Assembly (NCBI RefSeq): GCF_016583565.1
Contig: NZ_NRRF01000051.1
Coordinates: 1-33,585, forward strand
Direction: 5' to 3'
DNA: 33,585 bases
Origin: Thiocystis violacea
Lineage (GTDB): Bacteria; Pseudomonadota; Gammaproteobacteria; Chromatiales; Chromatiaceae
Part shown: in pieces, positions 26,440-33,585 of the stretch
How the letters are laid out: every line of letters starts with the position of its first letter
Position numbering within the stretch: the first letter of the stretch is position 1
The notes under the pieces: model-generated
Databases searched by the model: none
Told to the model about the DNA's origin: nothing
What the model saw: the letters and a program-made list of their open reading frames with translations, nothing else
Position numbers and translations under genes: made by a program

Positions 26440-27945
26440 TTACTTCATCGACCCCTTCCCATAGCGCGCCTCGAAGCCCTTGCGCACGTTGTCGAGCTGC
26501 TCGGCGCTCATGCCGTTGAAGTACCAGTCATGCCCTTCGTTCGACGCGAAGTGCTTCTTTAGCATGGCCTCGGCGAAGTCTTCGTTGCCGTCCTTCTTGT
26601 GCACGACCTCCTTCAGCTCGGGGATCCACTCGAAGTAGGTGTTCTTGCTGACGTCGTAGATGCCGTGCCACCAGGTGTAATCCGGACCGTTCATGGAGGC
26701 GCCGTGGCGGGCGCGGCGTCCCTCGTGGTGCCAGATCTCCCACCAGACCCATTCGATCTTCTCGTCGAAGGGCGCGGGCGTGATGTAGCCGGCCGTCTTC
26801 AGCTCGTCCATGACGGCGGCGATCGGCTTGGCGAATTTCTCGTTGTAGAGATCGACGACATCGTCGAACTGCTTGTAGTGGCCCTCAATCACGCTCGTGG
26901 AGTGACAGCCGAAGCAGACGGCCTCCATCTTGGCGCGGCGATCCTTCCAGGTCAGCACCTCGACGACGGTGGAATCCTTGGCCGCATCGCCGACCTTGGG
27001 GATCTCCTTGCCCTCGGGCACGTCGAATTCCTGGCCGTTCTCCAGCCGCACCAGGTTGATCTTGGTGGAGATGGGCGGACGCAGGGTCCAGGAAATGCGC
27101 TCGCCAACATTGTGCGTCTTGCCGATGCCTGGACCGGCGCTCATGTGACAGGTCGCGCAGGTCGGGGCGGCGCTGTAGTCGACCCCGGCGACCCATTTGT
27201 CGGAGTCCAGGTTCATCTCGTCGACCTTGGCGCGGTAGATGATGCCGTGCTTGGATTCGTTGTAGATCTCGATCTGCGGATGGTCGGGGCCGACGTGACA
27301 CTTGCCGCAGGTATCAGGCGTGCGAGCCTGGGCGCGCGAGAAGCGATGGCGACCATGGCAGGCGGTGCAGGAGCCGAGGCTGCCGTCGGGATTGACGCGG
27401 CCGATGCCGGTGTTGGGCCAGGTGCCGGGCGTGGGACGGCCCTTGTCCTTGCCCTCGGTGATGAACTCCAGGGCGCCGCCGTGGCATTGCTTGCAGCCGG
27501 CATTGACGGCGGCCGGACCGCCGACCACCTCGCCGAGCAGGTTGTCGAGCGACGCCAGAATCTGACCCGCCTTGGCGTGGTGCGAGCCGTCCATTTCCTC
27601 GAACTCGGTCTTGTGACAGGTCGAGCAGTCCTTCGGCGTGACGACGACGGAGATGAGCGTGTCCTCATGCTTGAAGGCGTCGACATCGCCCTCCTTGGCC
27701 TGGTGGCAATCCAGACAGGTCACGCCGGCCTGACCATGCTGACTCTGATTCCATTCCAGATAGAGGCCGGGGTTCTCGGTCATGTGGCATTCCACGCATT
27801 CCTGCCCGCGCGGGTCGCCCCAGTCGACGCCGACCTCGCCGGTCGGACGCGCGGCCAGAACCGCCGTGGCCAGGATCAGGAGACCCGAGGCGAGACCGAT
27901 CTGGAATAGCCTGCCCGCAATGAGCCCTCGCGGCTGTCGTTTCAT
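26440..27945 (-). CDS. Octahaem cytochrome c of the hydroxylamine oxidoreductase (HAO) family
   Basis: Periplasmic multihaem enzyme of 501 residues with a signal peptide (about 10-31). Eight CXXCH motifs have first cysteines at 50, 77, 107, 151, 193, 213, 263 and 344. The C-terminal part, with HHEGRRARHGASMNGPDYTWWHGIYD (near 406-431), resembles the HAO family. No CXXCK motif is present, so it is not the NrfA or octahaem tetrathionate reductase (OTR) type. HAO relatives in non-nitrifiers are proposed to reduce nitrite or hydroxylamine; whether the haem-crosslinking tyrosine of true HAO is present needs an alignment. AGGAG sits 8 bases before the ATG. It is divergent from fccA2, with two FNR-type boxes between. 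Confidence 0.82.
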   Translation of the reverse strand: MKRQPRGLIAGRLFQIGLASGLLILATAVLAARPTGEVGVDWGDPRGQECVECHMTENPGLYLEWNQSQHGQAGVTCLDCHQAKEGDVDAFKHEDTLISVVVTPKDCSTCHKTEFEEMDGSHHAKAGQILASLDNLLGEVVGGPAAVNAGCKQCHGGALEFITEGKDKGRPTPGTWPNTGIGRVNPDGSLGSCTACHGRHRFSRAQARTPDTCGKCHVGPDHPQIEIYNESKHGIIYRAKVDEMNLDSDKWVAGVDYSAAPTCATCHMSAGPGIGKTHNVGERISWTLRPPISTKINLVRLENGQEFDVPEGKEIPKVGDAAKDSTVVEVLTWKDRRAKMEAVCFGCHSTSVIEGHYKQFDDVVDLYNEKFAKPIAAVMDELKTAGYITPAPFDEKIEWVWWEIWHHEGRRARHGASMNGPDYTWWHGIYDVSKNTYFEWIPELKEVVHKKDGNEDFAEAMLKKHFASNEGHDWYFNGMSAEQLDNVRKGFEARYGKGSMK

Positions 27946-28090
27946 GGTGCACTCCTCTCTCTCGTTGTTGTCGTCCGCGCGGCGGCAGGCCGACCGGCCC
28001 CCTCGCCCGCTGCGCGGACCGGATCGCCTGGCCAGACGGCGGCTGCTGATTACTCCCCCGCGAAGGTGCCCATCCCCCGCCTGATCGGCC

Positions 28091-28104
28091 TTGATCTACC
28101 TCAA
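28091..28104. promoter_or_regulatory. FNR/CRP-type palindrome (proximal to the octahaem gene)
   Basis: TTGATCTACCTCAA keeps TTGA-N6-TCAA with nine of ten consensus bases. It lies 146 bases upstream of the octahaem start and 163 bases upstream of fccA2, in their shared promoter region. Confidence 0.6.
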
Positions 28105-28137
28105 ATATTGCATCTTTGCGCGGTCGCCGGATCGCCC

Positions 28138-28151
28138 TTGATCGAAATCAA
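28138..28151. promoter_or_regulatory. Perfect FNR-type palindrome (proximal to fccA2)
   Basis: TTGATCGAAATCAA is an exact TTGAT-N4-ATCAA match. It is centred about 47 bases after the first box and 122 bases before the fccA2 start. The pair suggests joint anaerobic or nitric-oxide-linked control of both divergent operons. Confidence 0.7.
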
Positions 28152-28266
28152 GGCCGCGCGCGCCCGGGTCGGAGAGAGTCGCGACAAACGAGAAAAGGCG
28201 CCAGCGGGTCGAGGAGGCATCGCGACCTGGCCAACGCGGCGCATGACACGCCAAGGGAGAAGCCCC

Positions 28267-28848
28267 ATGAAAGATCGCACGCGCCCGTCCCTGCTCGCGC
28301 TCGGACTGATGGCCAGCCTCACCGCCTCGGCCGCCGGTGTCCGCTCGCCGGGCATGCTCGCCAACACCTGCGCCGGCTGTCACGGCACCCTGGGCGCGAG
28401 CGCCGGTGAGCAGATGCCGAGCATCGCCGGCATGGACAACGGCTATCTCTTCTCGGTCCTCAGCGACTACAAGACCGGCCTGCGCCGCTCCACCATCATG
28501 GGCCGACTCATGAAGGGCTACAGCGACCAGGAGATCTGGGCCATCGCCGCCTTCTTCGCCGAGCAGCCCTGGGTCTCCACCGACCGGGTGGCGCGCGCGG
28601 ATCAGATCCGTGTCGGCCGCGAGATCCACGAGCGCCAGTGCGAGAGCTGTCACGAGGACGCCGGACGGGCGCAGGACGACGACTCACCGCGCATGGCCGG
28701 TCAGTGGTCTGGCTATCTGAACTATGCGCTGGAGACCTGTCGGGACATCGGCCGACGCTGCCATCCCAACAAGATGGGCGAGCGCGTCATGGCACTGTCT
28801 GACCAGGAGATCGAAGCCCTGGCGCGGTTCTACGAGAGCGAGAAATGA
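28267..28848 (+). CDS. fccA: Dihaem cytochrome c subunit of flavocytochrome c (copy 2)
   Basis: 193 residues with a signal peptide (about 5-23) and two cytochrome c domains: CAGCH (Cys35) and CESCH (Cys125). The PSIAGMD and MAGQWSGYLNYALE segments match FccA of copy 1. Start ATG 28267 has GGGAG 9 bases upstream; a longer frame from 28066 would span both FNR boxes and is rejected. An extra cysteine pair (Cys158 and Cys165, ETCRDIGRRCHP) replaces the DFLNGKRKWP segment of copy 1. The stop overlaps the fccB2 region. Confidence 0.88.
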   Translation: MKDRTRPSLLALGLMASLTASAAGVRSPGMLANTCAGCHGTLGASAGEQMPSIAGMDNGYLFSVLSDYKTGLRRSTIMGRLMKGYSDQEIWAIAAFFAEQPWVSTDRVARADQIRVGREIHERQCESCHEDAGRAQDDDSPRMAGQWSGYLNYALETCRDIGRRCHPNKMGERVMALSDQEIEALARFYESEK

Positions 28849-28859
28849 GGGCAATGCAG

Positions 28860-30140
28860 ATGACCGATGTGCAACGCAGGGCCTTCCTCAAATCCTCGGC
28901 GGTCGCGCTCGGTGCGGCCATGCTCGGTGTCTCGCCCGGCATGTCGGCGGCCACCCCCAAGGCGCGGGTGCTGGTGGTCGGCGGCGGTTTCGGCGGGACC
29001 ATCGCGGCGAAGTACCTGACCATGGCCGACCCGCTGATCCGCGTCACCCTGATCGAGAAGGACCCGGTGTTCCTCTCCTGCGCCATGAGCAACGAGGTGC
29101 TGAGCGGGGAGCGCGACCTGAAGGATTTGACCTTCAACTATCGCGGACTGGCGCGACGCGGCATCGCGGTGGTGCAGGACGAGATCCAGGAGATCGACCC
29201 CGTTGCACACTTCATTCGCGGCACCAGCGGCAACCGCTACAACTATGACAAGTTGATCCTCTCGCCGGGCGTCAGCTTCCGCTGGGACAAGATCGATGGG
29301 CTGACCCAGGAGGTCGCGGAGCGTTTCCCGCACGCCTGGAAGGCCGGCCCCCAGACCTTGAAGCTCCGCCGACAGTTGGAGGGGATGGAGGATGGCGGGG
29401 TCTTCATCATCGCGGCCCCGCCGAACCCCTTTCGCTGTCCGCCGGGTCCTTACGAGCGTGCCGCCCAGGTCGCCCACTACTTCAAACAGCACAAGCCGAA
29501 GTCCAAGATCCTCATCCTCGACGCCAAGGACGCCTTCTCCAAACAGGGTCTGTTCCAGGCGGGCTGGAAACAGCACTACGGCGACATGATCGAATGGGTT
29601 TCGGGGGCGGCTGGAGGGAGCGTCGAGGGCATCGATCCCAAGACCGGCACCTTGATCGGACCGGTCGAGGATTTTCCCGGCCAGGTCATCAATCCGATTC
29701 CGCACCAGAAGGCCGGCGCGCTCGCCGAATTGGCGGGGCTGACCGACGCTAGCGGCTGGTGCCCGGTCGATCAGCGGACCTTCGCCTCGACCCTGCACCC
29801 GGACATCCATGTGATCGGCGACGCCTGCATCGCCGGCGCCATGCCGAAATCCGGCTACGCGGCCAACTCCCAGGCCAAGGTGTGCGCGGCGGCCATCGCC
29901 GCAGCCGTCTCCGGCATGCCGACGCCGGAGCCATCCTACGTCAATACCTGCTACAGCCTCATCGCGCCCGGGCACGGGATCTCGGTCGCGGGCGTCTACG
30001 CGCTCGCCGACGGCCGAATCGTCGAGGTCGAGGGAGCCGGCGGCGTTTCTCCGAGCGACGCCGACGCCCGCATCCGGGCGGTCGAGGCCCGCTTCGCCCA
30101 CGACTGGTTCCGTAACATCACAGCGGATATGTTCACCTGA
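28860..30140 (+). CDS. fccB: Flavocytochrome c sulfide dehydrogenase, flavoprotein subunit (copy 2)
   Basis: Second FccB, about 426 residues. The Tat-like signal (QRRAFLKSSAVALGAAMLG), Rossmann motif (VLVVGGGFGG), FAD-linking Cys74 (SCAMSNEV), and redox cysteines Cys193 (FRCPPGPYER) and Cys364 (NTCYS) are all present. ATG 28860 is chosen because GAGGG lies 8 bases before it; ATG 28845 overlaps the fccA2 stop as ATGA and is also possible. It shares the ends and core motifs of copy 1 but differs at many positions, so the pairs are not a recent duplication. Its neighbour, the octahaem cytochrome, suggests a separate electron route from that of copy 1. Confidence 0.92.
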   Translation: MTDVQRRAFLKSSAVALGAAMLGVSPGMSAATPKARVLVVGGGFGGTIAAKYLTMADPLIRVTLIEKDPVFLSCAMSNEVLSGERDLKDLTFNYRGLARRGIAVVQDEIQEIDPVAHFIRGTSGNRYNYDKLILSPGVSFRWDKIDGLTQEVAERFPHAWKAGPQTLKLRRQLEGMEDGGVFIIAAPPNPFRCPPGPYERAAQVAHYFKQHKPKSKILILDAKDAFSKQGLFQAGWKQHYGDMIEWVSGAAGGSVEGIDPKTGTLIGPVEDFPGQVINPIPHQKAGALAELAGLTDASGWCPVDQRTFASTLHPDIHVIGDACIAGAMPKSGYAANSQAKVCAAAIAAAVSGMPTPEPSYVNTCYSLIAPGHGISVAGVYALADGRIVEVEGAGGVSPSDADARIRAVEARFAHDWFRNITADMFT

Positions 30141-30311
30141 CGAACCGGCTGGTGCTGACCCGGTGAAACCATCGGTCGCGCCTCAAGGGCTCGTCGTCAG
30201 CCGTAGCGGGTTTTGAAACAGCTTGTTGCTGGGCATGTGGGCGAAAGGCCCGAGAGTGTGGTCAACCTGTGGGGCACGCAGGCAGGGTGCTGGACGACCT
30301 CAGGACGGGGT

Positions 30312-30497
30312 CTATCGCGCAAGACTATCGAGTTCGGCTAGCTTGGACCGCACCGCATTCGCGCGCTGGATACGCACCGGTGTCAGGACGAGTTGCCCAT
30401 TGCGGGCTTCCCCCTCGAAATAGTCGGCAGCGCCGACAGCTTCGGTGACGGCCTTGGGCAGGATGAGTTGGTTCTTCGATGTCAGCTTGGCCAGCAT
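30312..30497 (-). CDS. AbrB/MazE-type DNA-binding protein, orphan antitoxin candidate
   Basis: 61 residues beginning with a swapped-hairpin AbrB fold (MLAKLTSKNQLILPKAVTEAVGAADYFEG). Such proteins are usually antitoxins (VapB/MazE type) with a PIN or MazF toxin gene just downstream. Only about 170 bases separate its end from fccB2, and no toxin-like frame is seen, so it appears alone. The flanking 30498-30777 stretch (280 bases) shows no gene. Confidence 0.7.
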   Translation of the reverse strand: MLAKLTSKNQLILPKAVTEAVGAADYFEGEARNGQLVLTPVRIQRANAVRSKLAELDSLAR

Positions 30498-30777
30498 TGG
30501 ACTGAATCCGTGAGGTAAGGAATTCTTACTCTATCGGTGACTTGAAAAAGCGGACAAGGATACGGGTGTGCGATCCCGACCGATTGAGTCCATCTGATCC
30601 GGGCAGGCAACCGCCTCGTTCCATCATGTTGAGCGAAGTCGGGGACGCACCACGAAATTCGACACCCGATCAATCTCGATGCAACGAACTCGGTGCTTGC
30701 ACTGAACGCGCGGGATGACTGCGGACGCTCAGTCGTGGAACGAATCAGCTCGCGTTCTGGAGCGTCCGCCCCGAGCC

Positions 30778-31142
30778 TCAGCCAGCCTGACCGCTCACCA
30801 TGAGGTCCGCAACCCGCTCGGCCAGCGCGCCGATGGTCATGGAGGGATTGCGACCGGTCGGACGCGCCAGGATAGCGCCGTCGGCGACGTAGAGGTTCGG
30901 GTAGCCGAACACCTGGCGGCGGTGGTCGACCACTCCGGTTTCGATGTCTTCACCCATGGTGTAGTCCCCGAGCGGATGGACGGTGATCAGGCCGCGCAGC
31001 AACTGATGCCGGGCAAGGCGCCGTATTGGTCGCGGCTGCGCAGCAGGATCTCCGTCGAACCCAGCGAGCCGGCGGCGACCACGACGCGATCCGCCTGCGC
31101 CGATCCCAGCCCGTGGCGCCGCGAAGCGAGTGGCACGAGAGG
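30778..31142 (-). pseudogene. GMC oxidoreductase remnant (C-terminal)
   Basis: The minus strand encodes the typical GMC C-terminus HPLGDYTMGEDIETGVVDHR, with NLYVADGAILARPTGRNPSM and TIGALAERVADLMV. Just upstream, in another frame, is AQADRVVVAAGSLGSTEILL with RSRDQYGALPG, part of the same family's FAD-binding region. The two parts are normally separated by a long stretch, so an internal deletion and a frameshift near 31000 have occurred, and the N-terminus is gone. It probably derives from a cholesterol-oxidase-like or choline-dehydrogenase-like enzyme. Confidence 0.75.
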
Positions 31143-31192
31143 TTTGCTGTTTCACGGCAACCCTGACAGCCAGCAGGAAGCTCAGCCACGCC

Positions 31193-31549
31193 TGCGCCTC
31201 TCCCGACGTCCTCATCCGGTGCGGCGAGCCGCGTTTCCACGACAACCGCAAGGACATGTTCATCAATGCAACCCTGCTGATCGAGGTCCTGTCACCCTCG
31301 ACCGAGGGATACAACCGCGGCGGCAAGTTCGCGATCTATCGGGGCCTCCCGGAACTCGCGCAATACCTGCTCATCGCCCAAGACCGCTTCTCGGTCGATG
31401 CCTTCACCCGCCAACCGGATGGCCGCTGGCTCCTCGAAGCACACACGGACCCGAACGCGTCCATTCCTCTCCACACGGTCGACTGTGCGCTTACGCTGAG
31501 CGACATCTACGACAAGGTACGCTTCGACTCGACCAACTCCGATCGATGA
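31193..31549 (+). pseudogene. Truncated Uma2-family endonuclease-like gene
   Basis: About 118 codons match the C-terminal half of Uma2/DUF820 proteins (SPDVLIRCGEPRF, LLIEVLSPSTEGYNRGGKFA, IYRGLPELAQYLLIAQD). The N-terminal 70 or so residues normally present are absent. The upstream codons (from an ATG at 31130) run through DNA belonging to the decayed GMC gene in the opposite direction. The junction near 31145-31195 is a recombination scar. Uma2 genes are often multicopy in phototrophs. Confidence 0.75.
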
Positions 31550-31803
31550 GTCGAGAAGGCGGAGCCGGCCGGCAGCACTTTCGTGCTCCGTCCCAGTAGC
31601 GGGCATACGGAGGCCTCACTTTAGCGTTCCCTTTAAACCGCACTGCGGTCATTGATACTCCCCAGGATCGGCGGCTCTTTAGCGCGTAAAGACAGAGGTC
31701 CTGTTCGCTGCTTCCGCCAACGAGCGCTTCGCTTGCCTCGGCGACGATACAGCCTGCATCGGGTGCGATGGACAGGGCTACTCCTTAGGCGTACACTGTT
31801 CGG

Positions 31804-32115
31804 TTGCTGACCGTGATCGAAACCCCGGTGTTTCAGAAGCAATGGCCTCTGTACTGGACGGAGGACGAACGTGGCAGCTTCGCCGCCTACATCGCCGATA
31901 GCCCTGGTGCTGGCGATGTCATTCCCGAGTCAGGAGGATTGCGCAAAGTCCGGTGGAGGCGGCCTGGATCTGGTAAATCCGGTGGTGTCAGGGTCATCTA
32001 TTACACATGCACCGCCGCAGGCGAGCTGATTCTTCTGACGCTTTACGCCAAGTCGAAAACAGACAATCTCACTGGGCAGAAATTACAGGAGATACGCCGT
32101 GCCCTCGAAAGTTGA
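31804..32115 (+). CDS. higB: HigB/RelE-type toxin
   Basis: 103-residue RelE-superfamily protein of the HigB/YgjN type (VIETPVFQKQWPLYW, GSGKSGGVRVIYYTCTAAGE, LILLTLYAKS). Such toxins cut mRNA at the ribosome. Start is TTG 31804 or GTG 31813. It overlaps the downstream antitoxin gene by 17 bases, in the toxin-first order usual for higBA. A TACACT at 31792-31797 may be the -10 element. Confidence 0.85.
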   Translation: MLTVIETPVFQKQWPLYWTEDERGSFAAYIADSPGAGDVIPESGGLRKVRWRRPGSGKSGGVRVIYYTCTAAGELILLTLYAKSKTDNLTGQKLQEIRRALES

Positions 32116-32434
32116 GCCATTGACGGAAAGCGAGATCGAGGCTTACGAGGCCAACCGTGATCTCGCGGCGGATCTACTCCAGGCGGTTCGAGAGATGAAG
32201 GCTGGGGAAGGACGCGTGGCATGGCCGCCGGCCCTCGCCGCAAGACAGGAAATGGGACTGTCTCAGGCCCAGTTTGCTCAGTTGCTCGGCGTGTCCGTTC
32301 GCACTCTGCAAGGCTGGGAGCAGGGTCGCAAACAGCCCAGCGGCGCTGCCCGGACATTGCTCGCGATTGCGAGACGGAATCCTAAGGTCCTACAAGACGT
32401 GGCAGAAGACCTTCGCTCGCGCGATTCACGATGA
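32099..32434 (+). CDS. higA: HigA/NadS-type antitoxin
   Basis: 111 residues with a C-terminal Xre-type helix-turn-helix (ARQEMGLSQAQFAQLLGVSVRTLQGWEQGRKQPSG). The N-terminal part (LTESEIEAYEANRDLAADLL) fits antitoxins paired with RelE/HigB toxins. It should bind and neutralise the upstream toxin and repress the pair. Start is GTG 32099. The 250 bases after it show no gene. Confidence 0.85.
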   Translation: MPSKVEPLTESEIEAYEANRDLAADLLQAVREMKAGEGRVAWPPALAARQEMGLSQAQFAQLLGVSVRTLQGWEQGRKQPSGAARTLLAIARRNPKVLQDVAEDLRSRDSR

Positions 32435-32689
32435 GCCGGAGAATCGCCCCCCCGATATCAGCTATCAGCCTGAGGGCAGTGGTCAAGCCCCGTCGCTCGC
32501 CCTATCAGTATCGCTGATCGCATCGATGAGTCGCCTCCTCAAGCGCGGCGTGATCTGAGTCCACTGCCCCTGCGACTTTGCAGATCAACTGTTGGGATCG
32601 GCGTCCGCTTCGCTGACGTCACCTCGGTGGCCGCTCTGGGACAGCATTCGGACATTCCGATGCCAGGCCGCGCTGACAGCTCCGCGCGT

Positions 32690-33003
32690 CTAGGAGTCTG
32701 TCCGACTTAGCACCCGCATCGCGAGTACACTCATGCGGATCACCCCGAAGCCTAGCGGAACCTCCATGGCTGTCGAGTTCATCCCGATCGACCGAGACAC
32801 CCCCCTGCTGTTGCCGCCGCGCATCCAGGCTTATCTCCCGGAGCGACACTTGGCGCGGTTCGTGGTTGAGATCGTCGAGCAGTTGGACGTGAGTGCGCTG
32901 GTCGACGCGTATCGGGGCACCGGCTCCCAACCCTACCCGCCGGCGATGCTGGTAACACTGTTGTTTTACGGGTATGCCACGGGGCTGTATAGCTGTAGCG
33001 ACC
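32690..33003 (+). mobile_element. 5' end of an IS1182-family element, truncated
   Basis: Begins with a terminal repeat (CTAGGAGTCTGTCCGACT at 32690-32707, continuing to 32717) also present alone at 10084-10111. From ATG 32766 about 79 codons of an IS1182 transposase N-terminus follow (LLLPPRIQAYLPERHLARFV, YPPAMLVTLLFYGYATGLYS). Similarity stops near 33003, where opposite-strand Tn3 transposase sequence begins. The catalytic domain is missing. Confidence 0.8.
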
Positions 33004-33410
33004 TGCAAACCAGCGACTCCTCCATGGCCTGGTACTTTTCTTGAAGCGCTCGCAGCCGCTCCTTGGCAGCATGGCGGGTCTTGCGCATTCGGCGCAGGAA
33101 CATCTCCACGAGCTCGTCGCGTGTCCCAGCCTGGGTTTGGAACAGAAAGCAAAGGAGCAGTGTATGACGTTTACCGGGCTGGGCCAGGTCGCGCAGATCG
33201 CCGATCTGCATTCGCGAGGCCTCGGCCGCGAACTGCCGGATCTTGGTGTGTGCGACGCCCTCAAGGAAGGGCTTGAGATCGACAACCGCGTCCAGCTCCG
33301 CCAAGCGCTCGGTCCAATGGCGGATGTGCTGTAAGGTCGCCGGCCCTGGCGATTCCTTGAAGCGCGCCATGGATCTGTTGCGGCACCTCGTCCAGCAACG
33401 GGAAATACCC
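33004..33410 (-). pseudogene. Tn3-family transposase (TnpA) internal fragment
   Basis: On the minus strand, about 115 codons (HIRHWTERLAELDAVVDLKP, then FLEGVAHTKIRQFAAEASRM and TLLLCFLFQTQAGTRDELVE) match the region just after the N-terminal DUF4158 domain of Tn3-type transposases. Both ends are lost: one at the IS1182 junction near 33003, the other at the terminal-repeat-like sequence at 33411. The first codons appear frameshifted. A full TnpA has about 1000 residues. Confidence 0.78.
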
Positions 33411-33448
33411 AACTCACGTTTCGGAGTTCAAAATCGGCCCTAAAAAGG
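33411..33448 (-). repeat. Terminal-repeat-like sequence (right copy), Tn3-type candidate
   Basis: The inverse of this stretch contains GAACTCCGAAACGTGAGTT, as at 143-161, preceded by TTTTTAGGGCCGATTTT. It borders the Tn3 transposase fragment on its inner side and a sharp change to AT-rich DNA on its outer side, as expected of a transposon end. Confidence 0.55.
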
Positions 33449-33537
33449 ATCCAATAGTTTGTTTATTAAGGAATAATGTCCTCAAAAATGGTAAAATGTC
33501 ATGTGCTTGAATCATGACAACCACTCAAGAGGCCACG

Positions 33538-33585
33538 ATGAAGACGCCCACATCCCAGACGGCGCTGCCAAGTCTCACCAGCGGT
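33538..33585 (+). CDS. Start of a gene running off the right edge
   Basis: ATG 33538 is preceded by AAGAGG 5 bases upstream, and 16 codons (MKTPTSQTALPSLTSG) continue to the edge. The 90 bases before it are AT-rich, unlike the rest of the window, and include plausible promoter hexamers (TTGTTT…, GGTAAAATG). Too little is visible to name a family; an integrase or other mobile-element gene is possible from context. Confidence 0.4.
   Translation, partial: MKTPTSQTALPSLTSG

Noticed and set aside
26440..27945. Octahaem tetrathionate reductase or NrfA nitrite reductase
   Set aside because: Both families carry a CXXCK active-site motif, which is absent. All eight motifs are CXXCH and the C-terminal GPDYTWWHG region is HAO-like.
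28066..28266. Longer start for the second fccA
   Set aside because: The extension would run through two FNR-type palindromes and lacks a signal peptide at its N-terminus; ATG 28267 has both a ribosome site and a signal peptide.

Overview
The window looks like a chromosomal piece of an anoxygenic purple sulfur bacterium (Chromatiaceae-like gammaproteobacterium). The reasons are a divinyl chlorophyllide 8-vinyl reductase of the BciA type (bacteriochlorophyll synthesis), two complete flavocytochrome c sulfide dehydrogenase gene pairs (fccAB), high G+C, and abundant multihaem cytochromes. The genus cannot be fixed from the sequence alone.

Layout. 0.1-4.4 kb: an RND efflux permease and its periplasmic adaptor (minus strand). 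5.1-9.1 kb: a minus-strand operon of a nine-haem cytochrome c fused to a membrane cytochrome b (architecture like Geobacter CbcL), then fccA and fccB. 9.1-11.3 kb: gene-poor, with a decayed ISAs1-like transposase, a solitary IS1182-type terminal repeat and one small membrane protein (DUF2892 type). 11.3-14.2 kb: L,D-transpeptidase, a 31-residue Cys/Lys-rich peptide, ferritin and bciA, all minus. 14.4-16.0 kb: an IS with clear terminal inverted repeats whose transposase is split by a 156-bp MITE-like element flanked by an 11-bp target duplication. 16.1-22.9 kb: a minus-strand operon crp/fnr-napD-napA-napG-napH-napB-napC (periplasmic nitrate reductase), with repeats between napA and napG. 23.2-25.8 kb: divergent narX-narL. 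25.8-30.1 kb: a TPR protein and an octahaem HAO-family cytochrome (minus), divergent from a second fccA-fccB pair (plus). 30.1-33.6 kb: accessory wreckage (orphan AbrB-type antitoxin, GMC oxidoreductase and Uma2 remnants, an intact higBA-like toxin-antitoxin pair, truncated IS1182 and Tn3 transposase pieces) and the start of a gene running off the right edge.

How it may work together (inference). Nap reduces nitrate to nitrite in the periplasm. The HAO-family octahaem cytochrome is a candidate for further reduction of nitrite or hydroxylamine. Two flavocytochrome c units can supply sulfide electrons, and the CbcL-like protein can connect one of them to the quinone pool. Near-perfect FNR/CRP-type palindromes (TTGA-N6-TCAA) lie between crp and narX, twice between the octahaem gene and fccA2, and (one mismatch) just upstream of the CbcL-like operon, so these loci may form one anaerobic, nitrogen-oxide-responsive regulon. 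The most novel element is the repeated pairing of fccAB with two different multihaem cytochromes beside nap.
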